A stretch of 64,000 nucleotides of DNA from JABHGY01 sp964525185 (lineage in GTDB: Bacteria > Fidelibacterota > Marinisomatia > Marinisomatales > UBA1611). The DNA lies in contig CAZGFQ010000009.1 in NCBI GenBank assembly GCA_964525185.1, positions 1-64,000 on the forward strand, given 5' to 3'. Within the stretch, counting starts at the first letter, position 1; each line of letters opens with the position of its first letter. Under the pieces are notes generated by a model. The model was not told where the DNA came from and searched no databases. It was given only the letters and a program-made list of their open reading frames with translations. This document shows positions 51,582 to 60,327 of this stretch, piece after piece. The translations under genes and the position numbers were made by a program.

Positions 51582-52928
51582 TTAATTTGTGATTTCTCGG
51601 ACAACGACACGATTCCCATCAACAGATAAAACTTTAACAACTTGCCCTTTATCGATGAATTCACCTTCACTGACAACAAACACTTTTTCATCCCCAAACA
51701 AAACCCATCCTGATGGGTGAAGATCCGATTCTGCAATACCTTCTTTTCCAACTGAATCTTCGAGACCTAAAGTTGTTGTATATCCCGCTTCTTTACTTTG
51801 AACTCCAGGTGATGTGAGTTCTTCCCAAAATTTTGTTTTAGTTAACAATCGAAATAAAAGAACTATTCCAATTAATCCACCAATGATTCCTATTGTTAGA
51901 CCTGTTGCTGCTTGAGAAGCAATTTCTCCATCTACGGGAATATCCGGAAGTAACAATTCCCAAAAACCCCATAAAATAGCTACAATTCCAGCTATACCAA
52001 TAACACCAAATCCCGGAATAACTAATACTTCAACCAAAAGTAAACTCATACCAAAGATGATAATAATAAAATCGCTCATTGTTGCAAGTTTGGCTATATA
52101 GGATGCTCCTAAAGAGAGAACAAGACAAGCTAAACCGAAGCTCCCAGGAATACCCCATCCAGGGCTTTGTAATTCAAATAGAATACCTAAAAACCCAAAG
52201 GTCGTTAATAATGATGCAACAATTGGGTTTGTTAAAAATCGCACAAAAGCTTCCGACCAATTTTCAGATGTTTTTTGAACGTTTGCATTTTTATATCCCA
52301 GAAACTCTAACAATTCGTCAAAGGTATCAACTGTACCATCAGCAATATTATACTTCAATGCCAATTGTGTTGTTAATGTAATAAGTTTCCCTTCTTTCCG
52401 CCCTTCTAAATCATTGACTTCAATAGAATCACCCTTCATGACTAGGTGAGTAAAATTTAAATCTTCGTCTACCATTCCTTTTGCTATATCTGTATTTCTC
52501 CCGCGTTTTTCTGCTGTAGCGGCCATTTCTTCTCGCATATAACTAATAACTTTTTCTGTCCCCTTATTTCCCTGCATATCTACTGCGGTTGCAGCACCAA
52601 TGGTTCCTCCACCTGTCATATAGATGGATTCGCATGATAAAGAAATGAGAGCGCCCGCTGATATGGCACGTTTATTTATAAAGGCTACTGTTGGAATTTT
52701 AGAATTTAAAATAGCATCTTTTATTTGAGTTGCAGCATCCACTCTACCACCAAAAGTATTTATGTCAAAAATAATGACATCCGCTTGGCTTTTCTCTGCT
52801 TCTGCGATAGACCGTTCGATGAAAGGAGGTAAACCTAAATCAATTGTATCGTGAATGGGAACGCGATAAACACCAGAAGCATTTATTAACGTTATACTAA
52901 ATAAAAGGTATAAAATTTTCATTTTCAT
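51582..52928 (-). CDS. NfeD family membrane serine protease (NfeD1b type)
   Basis: About 448 aa from ATG 52928 (a GTG at 52946 is possible). The signal peptide (MKMKILYLLFSITLINASG) precedes a ClpP-class protease domain with the nucleophile in ISAGALISLSCESIYM and the Lys of the Ser-Lys dyad downstream (KGMVDEDL). Four or more membrane helices follow, then a C-terminal OB-fold NfeD domain (about 370-448). It may cleave membrane-associated peptides. It is upstream of floA, as in many bacteria. Confidence 0.93.
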   Translation of the reverse strand: MKMKILYLLFSITLINASGVYRVPIHDTIDLGLPPFIERSIAEAEKSQADVIIFDINTFGGRVDAATQIKDAILNSKIPTVAFINKRAISAGALISLSCESIYMTGGGTIGAATAVDMQGNKGTEKVISYMREEMAATAEKRGRNTDIAKGMVDEDLNFTHLVMKGDSIEVNDLEGRKEGKLITLTTQLALKYNIADGTVDTFDELLEFLGYKNANVQKTSENWSEAFVRFLTNPIVASLLTTFGFLGILFELQSPGWGIPGSFGLACLVLSLGASYIAKLATMSDFIIIIFGMSLLLVEVLVIPGFGVIGIAGIVAILWGFWELLLPDIPVDGEIASQAATGLTIGIIGGLIGIVLLFRLLTKTKFWEELTSPGVQSKEAGYTTTLGLEDSVGKEGIAESDLHPSGWVLFGDEKVFVVSEGEFIDKGQVVKVLSVDGNRVVVREITN

Positions 52929-52946
52929 GATGGGTGAATTTCTCAC

Positions 52947-53078
52947 AAATATATCTTATATGTCCATCTTTCAATTACTTTTATTTTTTTAATATTTAAT
53001 ATTCAATTGATTAAACAAAAACATTTATAATTTGTCAAATAACCTGATGAAATTCATTCCCGTGAATTTCATAAAAAT
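52947..53078. promoter_or_regulatory. Divergent promoter region between nfeD and the lpxL-like gene, with a perfect inverted repeat
   Basis: AT-rich 132-nt intergenic stretch. It contains a perfect 10-bp inverted repeat, arms 53047-53056 (ATGAAATTCA) and 53063-53072 (TGAATTTCAT) with spacer TTCCCG, ending 6 nt before the lpxL-like ATG at 53079. It could be a protein-binding operator or an RNA hairpin that affects initiation. No clear -35/-10 pair is evident. Confidence 0.45.
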
Positions 53079-53933
53079 ATGAACCCTGTTGAAAAAATAT
53101 CATACATAGCACTAAAAACGCTTTCTAAACTGTTGGGGCATTTATCTCAATCTGGTAGACAAAAATGTGGGGATTTCCTTGCATCAGTCGGTTATAGAAT
53201 TATAACAACTCGAAAAAACGAAGCTCTATCAAATATAAAACGAGCCTTTCCCGAAAAAAGTAGCGCTTGGCATACTCAAATATTGAAAGAAGCATATCGT
53301 TTCTTTTCAGATATGTTTAGCCTGTTTATGTCTTATCCAAATGTGTTTCGATTTATTACATTTACCGAATCTAATAAATCCATCCTCGATGAAGCTCTCA
53401 AGCTCAATAAGGGAGTTATTTTTATAACTGGCCATTTTGGGTCTTGGGAATTATTAGCTGCGTGGATGGGGCGAGCTGGTTATCCTTTTTATGGTGTTGC
53501 TCAAAGACAAAAAAACTTGGGTGCGAATCGTTTTTTTGAGGAACAACGATCTTCAAATAATGTTGGACATTTATTTAGAAAAGATTCTTTAGAAAAAATG
53601 TATGATTTGTTAAATAATAATTCTATCCTTGCTTTGGTCAGTGATCAGGATGCTAAACATACTGGCGTATTTGTTGACTTTTTTAAAACACCATCATCCA
53701 CAACAAAAGGAGCAGCTAAATTCCATATAAATACGGGAGCTCCGATGGTTTTCGCTTCTTGTGTAAAAACGCATTATAATAAATATCACGTTTCATTTGA
53801 ATCTATCCCAAACGGGAACGATATAGTGGGGATTACCCAATCTTTTACAACTGTATTGGAAAATAATATTCGAAAATATCCCGAACAATATTTTTGGTTC
53901 CACCGTCGATGGAAAACGAAAAAATATGATTAA
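53079..53933 (+). CDS. LpxL/HtrB-like lipid A acyltransferase
   Basis: 284 aa. The catalytic H-x4-E motif is HFGSWE (119-124) in ITGHFGSWELLAAWMG. Further family features are GVAQRQKNLGANRFFEEQR, LVSDQDAKHTGVFVDFF, and the C-terminal YPEQYFWFHRRWKTK. It would add a secondary acyl chain to lipid A at the inner membrane. The upstream inverted repeat suggests regulation. It overlaps tsaC by 8 nt. Confidence 0.9.
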   Translation: MNPVEKISYIALKTLSKLLGHLSQSGRQKCGDFLASVGYRIITTRKNEALSNIKRAFPEKSSAWHTQILKEAYRFFSDMFSLFMSYPNVFRFITFTESNKSILDEALKLNKGVIFITGHFGSWELLAAWMGRAGYPFYGVAQRQKNLGANRFFEEQRSSNNVGHLFRKDSLEKMYDLLNNNSILALVSDQDAKHTGVFVDFFKTPSSTTKGAAKFHINTGAPMVFASCVKTHYNKYHVSFESIPNGNDIVGITQSFTTVLENNIRKYPEQYFWFHRRWKTKKYD

Positions 53934-54489
53934 TTGGAAAGACGATCAAGCTCTAAAGCGTGCAAAGATTGCGCTTAAGAATAAAGGTGTAATTATTTAT
54001 CCAACAGATACTATTTATGGCTTTGGAGGAGATGCAACATTATATCAAGCTGTTAATAAAATTAATACGATAAAGGGAAGATCGTCTCCCATGAGTGTTT
54101 TAGCGCCTAATATTAAAACAGCACTTTCTTGGATGAACATTCATCCCGACTCGCTTGATGATATTTCAAATGTGTTAGGTGGAAAAACAACAATCATTGT
54201 ACCAGTCAATGATGGTATCGTTCATTCTTCAATTCTTGGCGAAGGGAGTACACTAGGAATTAGAATCCCAGACCATCCTTTTTGTCACCAATTATCAAAT
54301 GAATATCCAAATCCAATCATAACTACAAGTGTTAATCGTACCGGGCAATTACCGAAAACAACTCCACGTGACATCAATTTGGAATTTGGTGATGAAATTG
54401 ATTTATTGATTGAAAATGGAATTATTGAAGGGACGGCTTCTACAATTTATAAATATGAAGATGGAAGACTTATTATTTTAAGATCATGA
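53926..54489 (+). CDS. tsaC: L-threonylcarbamoyladenylate synthase
   Basis: 187 aa YrdC-domain protein, the short TsaC-type form without the Sua5 C-terminal domain. VIIYPTDTIYGFGGDA and INTIKGRSSPMSVL are the substrate-binding motifs, with LGIRIPDHPF and ITTSVNRTG near the C-terminal half. It makes threonylcarbamoyl-AMP for t6A tRNA modification. It overlaps the lpxL-like gene by 8 nt and the DUF3108 gene by 4 nt (ATGA). Confidence 0.93.
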   Translation: MINWKDDQALKRAKIALKNKGVIIYPTDTIYGFGGDATLYQAVNKINTIKGRSSPMSVLAPNIKTALSWMNIHPDSLDDISNVLGGKTTIIVPVNDGIVHSSILGEGSTLGIRIPDHPFCHQLSNEYPNPIITTSVNRTGQLPKTTPRDINLEFGDEIDLLIENGIIEGTASTIYKYEDGRLIILRS

Positions 54490-55187
54490 AACACCTTTTT
54501 ATTCTTTTACTATTTTCCTTTATAAATGGCGAAAAACTGCCTTTCCATGTTGGAGAAAAATTTAATTATGAATTTCAATTCAATATTCTAGAAGCAGGGC
54601 AAGCTAGTTTAGAGGTCATCGGAATTGATACAATTAGTGGGCATCCTTGCTATAATATTCAATTCATTGCAGGAACAAGTTATTGGGGAGATTTTCTTTT
54701 TACAATTCGCGATACAATTTCTATCTGGATTGATCAAAAAACATTGTCTACTCGGCAAATAAAAAAAAGTATTCATGAAGGTAATTATCATAAAAATACA
54801 AATATTTTAGTTTATGAAGATCAGCTATATGCAACATCAAATGGTGATACAATTGAAATAAAAACTCCAGTTCAAGATCCTTATTCTCTTTTTTATTATT
54901 TACGAACCCTTCCTTTATCGTTGGGTGATATTTATTCTTTTACAGCCATCGATGGGCGTGAGTTAACAGATGTTAAATTAAAAGTTGATCGTCAAACACG
55001 AGTTCGTACCCCTATGCAATGGTGGGACTGTGTTAAGGTTCGACCCTATAAAGAAACTGGGAATCTATTAAAAGATGAAGGTGAAATGACTATTTGGTTT
55101 TCAAATGATGAAAATAAATATCCCGTTAGAATTCGTATTGAACTCAAATACGGTTCACTCATTTTAGAATTATTAAATATTAGTTAA
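54486..55187 (+). CDS. DUF3108 domain secreted protein
   Basis: 233 aa with a short signal peptide (MKHLFILLLFSFINGEKL). GEKFNYEFQFNILEAGQASLE, YNIQFIAGTSYWGDFLFTIRD, PVQDPYSLFYYLRTLPLSLG and MTIWFSNDENKYPVRI are typical of DUF3108. It is a probable periplasmic beta-barrel-like lipid-binding fold; function is unknown. Its 3' end overlaps the convergent rseP-like gene by 8 nt. Confidence 0.85.
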   Translation: MKHLFILLLFSFINGEKLPFHVGEKFNYEFQFNILEAGQASLEVIGIDTISGHPCYNIQFIAGTSYWGDFLFTIRDTISIWIDQKTLSTRQIKKSIHEGNYHKNTNILVYEDQLYATSNGDTIEIKTPVQDPYSLFYYLRTLPLSLGDIYSFTAIDGRELTDVKLKVDRQTRVRTPMQWWDCVKVRPYKETGNLLKDEGEMTIWFSNDENKYPVRIRIELKYGSLILELLNIS

Positions 55188-56352
55188 ATAGTCGCCCAAC
55201 GTCATTGAAAATAACCGTAATCATCATTAGCAATAAAAAAGCCATTCCTATTTGTTGAATAACCATTCTTGCTTTAAAGCTTAGTGGTCGCCGAATAATA
55301 CTTTCAATTAATATTACAAAAATATGGCCGCCATCTAAACCGGGAATTGGTATAATATTTAAAAAAGCAAGGTTTACAGAAAGCATCCCCATAAAAGTTA
55401 ATAATGGAACCCACCCTGCTTTTGCTGTTTCGCCTGCTAATTGAGCAATCATGATTGGCCCACCCATATCGTCCATAGATGCATCACCAGAAATAAGCAT
55501 TTGGATAGACATTACAATAAGGGCAAAACTATTAACCGTTGATGTAATTCCTGCCTGCATAGCTTTACCAACACTTACCGGTTGATAATTAAAAATAGGC
55601 GCAATTCCAATAGCACCCAATGTATCAAGCCCATTTTCGGTAGGAACTTGTTGATACGACGTTTTCATTTGAATCGCAAATTCTTCTCCATTTCTCTCAT
55701 ATGTTAAAGAAATGGATGAATCTGGTAATTGGTGAATCATTTCTGTTATTTCTTTCCATGAACTAATTTCTTTTTCATTTATTGAAATAATACGATCGCC
55801 AGAGATTAAACCCATTTCTCCTGCTGGCATATTTTTTCTCACTTCAGATATGACAGGTTCGTTGCTTACTTCGGGGTACCCTTGAATAAATGCAATACCT
55901 GAAAATATAATAAATGCAGTCAAAATATTCATAATGACTCCAGCAGACATAACCCACACTTTCGCCAAATTTGATTTACTCATGAATTCATCAGGTTCAT
56001 ATTTTATTTCAGTATCTAAACTTTCATCAATAATTCCAGCCATTTTTACGTAGCCACCTAAAGGAATTAATGCTAAACAATATTCTGTGGTCGATCCTAT
56101 TTTTCCCGGACTAGAAAAAGTTTTTTCAAAAACAGGACCCCACTCCATGCTCCCGAATTTATTTCTACTATAAAAATAAAACGCCATTAACCACCCATCA
56201 TTTATAGATGTAAATGTTAATAACCGTGGAGGAAAGCCAATTGAAAAGCGTTCAACTCGTATACCAACAGAACGAGCAGCAAGGTAATGCCCTAATTCGT
56301 GAACAAAGACTAAAACGCCTAATACTAAAATTGTTGCCCAAATAAATGTCAT
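55180..56352 (-). CDS. rseP: RseP/MmpL-type site-2 intramembrane metalloprotease (M50B)
   Basis: 390 aa. The zinc motif HELGH (18-22) is in the first membrane helix. A single PDZ domain (about 175-235, NMPAGEMGLISGDRIISINE) is present, and the second zinc motif region is LDGG (339-342). It cleaves anti-sigma factors and signal peptides within the membrane. The length fits the single-PDZ RseP-like form. It follows dxr by 59 nt in the envelope operon, a very common pairing. Confidence 0.93.
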   Translation of the reverse strand: MTFIWATILVLGVLVFVHELGHYLAARSVGIRVERFSIGFPPRLLTFTSINDGWLMAFYFYSRNKFGSMEWGPVFEKTFSSPGKIGSTTEYCLALIPLGGYVKMAGIIDESLDTEIKYEPDEFMSKSNLAKVWVMSAGVIMNILTAFIIFSGIAFIQGYPEVSNEPVISEVRKNMPAGEMGLISGDRIISINEKEISSWKEITEMIHQLPDSSISLTYERNGEEFAIQMKTSYQQVPTENGLDTLGAIGIAPIFNYQPVSVGKAMQAGITSTVNSFALIVMSIQMLISGDASMDDMGGPIMIAQLAGETAKAGWVPLLTFMGMLSVNLAFLNIIPIPGLDGGHIFVILIESIIRRPLSFKARMVIQQIGMAFLLLMMITVIFNDVGRLFN

Positions 56353-56411
56353 TCTTTATAATTCTCCCTTAAGAAGTCGTCTAAACATAATTATTAATTA
56401 AATTGTTTCTA

Positions 56412-57437
56412 CTAACTGTTTTCTCTAACAAAAGTTTCACCCCATTTTTCAAGAAGAATCAAATCTTCCAAAGAAGGATGCTCAATCCAATGATGTAAAT
56501 CCATCGCTTTTTCTATCAATTTTGGAATAGCGGTAAATTTGATTTTATTATCTAAAAATTGATAAACAGAATATTCATTTACAACATTCAAAACGGCAGG
56601 TGTTGTTCCACCTTTCTCCAATGAATCAAAAGCTAATTGGATGCATGGAAATCGTTCAATATCTGGAGGTTGAAATGTCAAGTTTCCACAGGTAGTCAAA
56701 TCCAACCTTTCCCAAGAAGCTTTTAAATGGCGAGGGTATGTAAGCGCATATTGGATTGGCACTTTCATATCAGGGACACCTAGTTGTGCCTTTACAGAAC
56801 CATCATTCATTTCAACCATAGAATGAATGATAGATTGAGGATGAACAACTATATCAATTTGATTTACAGGTATTTTAAATAACCAATATGCTTCAATAAC
56901 TTCTAATCCTTTATTCATCATAGTAGCTGAATCAATTGTTATTTTTGATCCCATATCCCAGTTGGGGTGATTAAGTGCTTCTTCGATTGTAATGCTTGAA
57001 AAGCTACCTAAATCCCGCGTACGAAATGGGCCACCACTTCCCGTTAGTATAATGCGGGATACATCATCCATTTTTTCACCAACCAAACATTGCCAAATAG
57101 CAGAATGTTCACTATCAACAGGGAAAATTGTAGCACCTGTTTTATCGCAGATATTGGATATAATATCCCCAGCCATGACTAAGCTCTCTTTATTAGATAG
57201 GGCAATATCTATTCCAGATTTTGCGGCAATCACTGTGGGTTCCATTCCAGAAGTNNNNNNNNNNNNNNNNNNNNNNNNNNNNNNNNNNNNNNNNNNNNNN
57301 NNNNNNNNNNNNNNNNNNNNNNNNNNNNNNNNNNNNNNNNNNNNNNNNNNNNNNTCTGACAAATGGTCAACAACATTTAATGCATTAATTCCTATGGAAC
57401 CGGTTGAGCCTAATATTGAAATATTTTTAGCCATCAA
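56412..57437 (-). CDS. dxr: 1-deoxy-D-xylulose 5-phosphate reductoisomerase, interrupted by a sequencing gap
   Basis: The N-terminus ISILGSTGSIGINALNVVDH is the NADPH site. After the gap come the conserved LSNKESLVMAGDII, the metal-site DSEHSAIWQC, TGSGGPFRT and NHPNWDMGSKITIDSATMMN. It makes MEP in the non-mevalonate isoprenoid pathway. The gap is 100 N. E. coli Dxr has about 85-90 residues between its N-terminal VVRHN and the AGLLPT that matches SGMEPT here, but only about 34 codons fit, so 150-170 nt more are missing than the gap shows. This is assembly damage, not a deletion in the gene. Confidence 0.93.
   Translation of the reverse strand: MMAKNISILGSTGSIGINALNVVDHLSXXXXXXXXXXXXXXXXXXXXXXXXXXXXXXXXXXTSGMEPTVIAAKSGIDIALSNKESLVMAGDIISNICDKTGATIFPVDSEHSAIWQCLVGEKMDDVSRIILTGSGGPFRTRDLGSFSSITIEEALNHPNWDMGSKITIDSATMMNKGLEVIEAYWLFKIPVNQIDIVVHPQSIIHSMVEMNDGSVKAQLGVPDMKVPIQYALTYPRHLKASWERLDLTTCGNLTFQPPDIERFPCIQLAFDSLEKGGTTPAVLNVVNEYSVYQFLDNKIKFTAIPKLIEKAMDLHHWIEHPSLEDLILLEKWGETFVRENS
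57255..57354. other. Assembly gap (100 N)
   Basis: Exactly 100 N residues inside dxr. Judged by the missing conserved segment, the real distance is probably around 250-270 nt. The length of exactly 100 marks a placeholder gap of unknown size. Confidence 0.97.
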
Positions 57438-58126
57438 TGAAAACCTTTTGTCAAAGAAAAATGAATGGTATTCAATTGCGGATAAATACTCAATCCAGTT
57501 CCTAACTTAAAGCCAAGAATGGGCATTGAAACATCAAAAGTAAAAAAATTCTTTTCCCCGTTTATATTTTTTTCAATTTCTTCCAAGAAATTCAATACGC
57601 TGCCTTTATAGGCATTTACACCAATTCCCAATGAAGTTGTAATGTTTTGAATTTGAAATCTTCGAAAAAAAGCTAATGTTGTTGTATTTAAATTAAAATC
57701 TCGCAATCCATTAATGTGTGTACGATCAGCAGAAAATTGCCATAAATGATTATTGGCATCTCCAAGATTAAGCTTTAGTCCCCCACCAATAATTTGAGGT
57801 GCATCATCATTTAATGAAAACCCAACCATTTTTAATGATAAGGTGAAGTTTCTACTTGCCTTAATAAACATGGAAAAATCTGGTAAGCTCAAACGATTAA
57901 GTTGGTTTTTTTCAATCCCTTTGTCGACCATTATTTTAAAGTTTATTCTATGATTACTTTCCATCCAAACAGGTGAACTTTGACCAAGCCACATTACTGT
58001 TGAATTTATGATGCTTTCAGCTTGGTCAGAAAGGTCGATATCTGTATAAGTATCAAATCTGAAATCAAAATTATTTTGCCCTGATAGAATTCCTATCAAA
58101 ACACAACTTAACCAAGTCTTTTTCAT
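57434..58126 (-). CDS. Secreted or outer membrane protein of unknown function
   Basis: 230 aa with a signal peptide (MKKTWLSCVLIGILSG). The mature part has strands such as NFTLSLKMVGFSLNDDAP, IIGGGLKLNLGDANNHLWQF and LGIGVNAYKGS. It ends IHFSLTKGFH and looks like a small beta-barrel. It overlaps dxr by 4 nt (ATGA) and follows lpxA by 4 nt, so it belongs to the lipid A operon, but I know no named family. Confidence 0.65.
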   Translation of the reverse strand: MKKTWLSCVLIGILSGQNNFDFRFDTYTDIDLSDQAESIINSTVMWLGQSSPVWMESNHRINFKIMVDKGIEKNQLNRLSLPDFSMFIKASRNFTLSLKMVGFSLNDDAPQIIGGGLKLNLGDANNHLWQFSADRTHINGLRDFNLNTTTLAFFRRFQIQNITTSLGIGVNAYKGSVLNFLEEIEKNINGEKNFFTFDVSMPILGFKLGTGLSIYPQLNTIHFSLTKGFH

Positions 58127-58130
58127 TGAA

Positions 58131-58925
58131 TTAAATTATGCCTCGGTTTGAATTTTTTATAAATGAAAGTATTTGATTTGATTCAACTGTTTGGGGATTA
58201 TTTTGTTCTATGAGTTTGATCGCTTCAGATCTATTTACGCCAGAGCGAAAATACTTACGATAAACTTTTTTAATTTGTTGTCGAGTCTCAGAAGAGAATC
58301 CTCTTCTTTCTAATCCTATCTTATTTATTCCTGCAAAACGTAGTGGATTCCCCGCTGCCAAAATAAATGGAGGAACATCCTGAACGATTGTAGTGCCAGC
58401 GCCAATAAAGGCATGCATCCCAACTTTACAAAATTGATGAACAAGTACACCACCGCCCAGAGAAACCCAATCATCCACTTCTACATGCCCTCCAAGGGTA
58501 GCCTGATTTGCAAAAATAACATTATCTCCAACAATAGAATCATGACCAACATGAACATATGCCATAATAAGAACATTGGAGCCAACTTCTGTTTTCCCGT
58601 GAGCAACGGTCCCTTTATTTATCGTCACATATTCACGAATAGTTGTGTTATTGCCAATAATTGTTTGTGTTTTTTCGCCGCCAAATTTCAAATCTTGAGG
58701 AATTTCACCAATGGAAGAGCTGTGGAATATTCTGCACTTGTTTCCAATAAAAGTACCTTCAGCAATGGTAACATGATTTCCAATAAAGGTATTATCGCCT
58801 AACTCAACATCATTGTTGATGATAGAGTATGGGCCAATTTTTACATTTTCTCCTAATTGAGCATCAGAAGAAACAATTGCGGTAGGATGGATATTTGTAG
58901 AAATATCAGGCTCCCTCCCTGTCAA
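58131..58925 (-). CDS. lpxA: UDP-N-acetylglucosamine acyltransferase
   Basis: 264 aa left-handed beta-helix with hexapeptide repeats (e.g. IGNHVTIAEGTFIGNKCRIF). The catalytic His128 is in MAYVHVGHDSIVGDN. The C-terminal helical region has NKIGLERRGFSSETRQQIKK. It acylates UDP-GlcNAc as the first step of lipid A. Its start overlaps fabZ by 20 nt. Confidence 0.95.
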   Translation of the reverse strand: MTGREPDISTNIHPTAIVSSDAQLGENVKIGPYSIINNDVELGDNTFIGNHVTIAEGTFIGNKCRIFHSSSIGEIPQDLKFGGEKTQTIIGNNTTIREYVTINKGTVAHGKTEVGSNVLIMAYVHVGHDSIVGDNVIFANQATLGGHVEVDDWVSLGGGVLVHQFCKVGMHAFIGAGTTIVQDVPPFILAAGNPLRFAGINKIGLERRGFSSETRQQIKKVYRKYFRSGVNRSEAIKLIEQNNPQTVESNQILSFIKNSNRGII

Positions 58926-59367
58926 CGATTGTGGCAGAAATGGTAGCTTTTGTTACGAGAGATTCTTCAACATATGCCTCGCCCTCAAACTTGCATAAAT
59001 TTAGTTTCCGTTTTACCAATTTCATTTTTATTACAATAGTATCTCCAGGCATAATTGGTTTTCTAAATTTTGCAACATCTACACCTGAGAATAACATGTT
59101 TTTAGACATTGGATCATCTACAGTTTTTAATGCTAAAAAAGACCCTGCTTGAGCCATTGATTCTAAAATAAGAACACCTGGCATCACTGGCTGACCCGGG
59201 AAATGACCTTGAAAAAAAGGTTCATTTATAGTCACATTTTTAATGGCCGTCAATGATTCCCCTGGAATCATATTTTCAATCCGATCAATCAATATGAAAG
59301 GGTAACGGTGAGGAATAAGTTTAATAATATCCTGAATGTTAAATTCAGTTTTCGTTCTATAATCCAT
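58906..59367 (-). CDS. fabZ: 3-hydroxyacyl-[acyl-carrier-protein] dehydratase FabZ
   Basis: 153 aa hot-dog fold. The motif LIPHRYPFILIDRIENM is followed by catalytic His55 in FFQGHFPGQPVMPG and Glu69 in LILESMAQAG. It dehydrates 3-hydroxyacyl-ACP. It lies between lpxC and lpxA and is a separate gene rather than an LpxC-FabZ fusion as in many Bacteroidetes. Confidence 0.95.
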   Translation of the reverse strand: MDYRTKTEFNIQDIIKLIPHRYPFILIDRIENMIPGESLTAIKNVTINEPFFQGHFPGQPVMPGVLILESMAQAGSFLALKTVDDPMSKNMLFSGVDVAKFRKPIMPGDTIVIKMKLVKRKLNLCKFEGEAYVEESLVTKATISATIVDREGA

Positions 59368-59379
59368 ATAGTCTCTCTT

Positions 59380-60321
59380 CTACTTTAAAGCTTCTAATTC
59401 GCTTCGGTAGGCAGATTTAATCATTTTGACAAATTCTACATTACTAGCATGGCCACTTCTAGCAGCTGTCACATGCCCTATAATTGGAACACCTAACAAC
59501 GCTAGGTCACCAATTAAATCTAATGTTTTGTGGCGAACAGGCTCATTTGTAAAACGAAGAACTTTTCCGTTCAGGATACCGTTGGCTCCCGAAATAAGAT
59601 TTTCTTCTATTCCAAATAATTCCCTTAATCGCGTTACTTCATTTTGATCAATTTTTTTATCTACTATTACCAATGCATTATCTAAAGAACCACCTTTTAC
59701 CAAGCCTTGTTCTTTTAACATTTCTATTTCACTTAAAAAACAAAATGTGCGTGCTGGTGCAACTTCTTTTGCAAAATCTTCTTCCATATTATAAATAGCT
59801 TCATACTGTGTCCCTAGTGCGGGGAGTGGGTATTCAACCATAAAAGTAACCCGAAATCTATCGGATGGAATAACATGAATATCAATTTCTCTATCTGCAT
59901 CTGAATAATTTACCACCCCTGTGATATTTAATACTTTTCGAGGAGCAGATTGCTCAACTAATCCAGCATTATGTAGACAGGCAACAAAATCTTTAGCGCT
60001 CCCATCCATCACCGGCGGTTCTTTGCTAGAGAGTTCAATTAAAACATTGTCTATACGCAAACCACTTACAGCAGCTAACGCATGCTCAACTGTGTGTATT
60101 CGAACTCCTTTTTCTTCAATGGTAGTTCCCCGAGAAATATCAACGACACTATCGATATCCACTTTTATTTCAGGAGAATTTGGTATATCAGTTCGCACAA
60201 ACCTAATTCCATAATTTTCTGGAGCTGGCTTAAATGTAATGGTACTATCTACACCTGTATGTAACCCTATTCCACTTGTTGAAACGGAGTTGCGAATAGT
60301 CCACTGGTTTCTTATCATCAT
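59380..60321 (-). CDS. lpxC: UDP-3-O-acyl-N-acetylglucosamine deacetylase
   Basis: 313 aa. Zinc ligands are His80 in IHTVEHALAAVSGLRI and His and Asp in RHKTLDLIGDLAL; SGIGLHTG is at the N-terminus. It is the committed step of lipid A synthesis. It is a single-domain protein without a fused FabZ. The start may be either of two adjacent ATG codons. Confidence 0.96.
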   Translation of the reverse strand: MMIRNQWTIRNSVSTSGIGLHTGVDSTITFKPAPENYGIRFVRTDIPNSPEIKVDIDSVVDISRGTTIEEKGVRIHTVEHALAAVSGLRIDNVLIELSSKEPPVMDGSAKDFVACLHNAGLVEQSAPRKVLNITGVVNYSDADREIDIHVIPSDRFRVTFMVEYPLPALGTQYEAIYNMEEDFAKEVAPARTFCFLSEIEMLKEQGLVKGGSLDNALVIVDKKIDQNEVTRLRELFGIEENLISGANGILNGKVLRFTNEPVRHKTLDLIGDLALLGVPIIGHVTAARSGHASNVEFVKMIKSAYRSELEALK

Positions 60322-60327
60322 TGAAAT

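Noticed and set aside
53926..54489. Sua5-type two-domain protein
   Set aside because: The protein ends at 187 aa after the YrdC domain with a proper stop and a coupled downstream gene, so it is the short TsaC type rather than a truncated Sua5.
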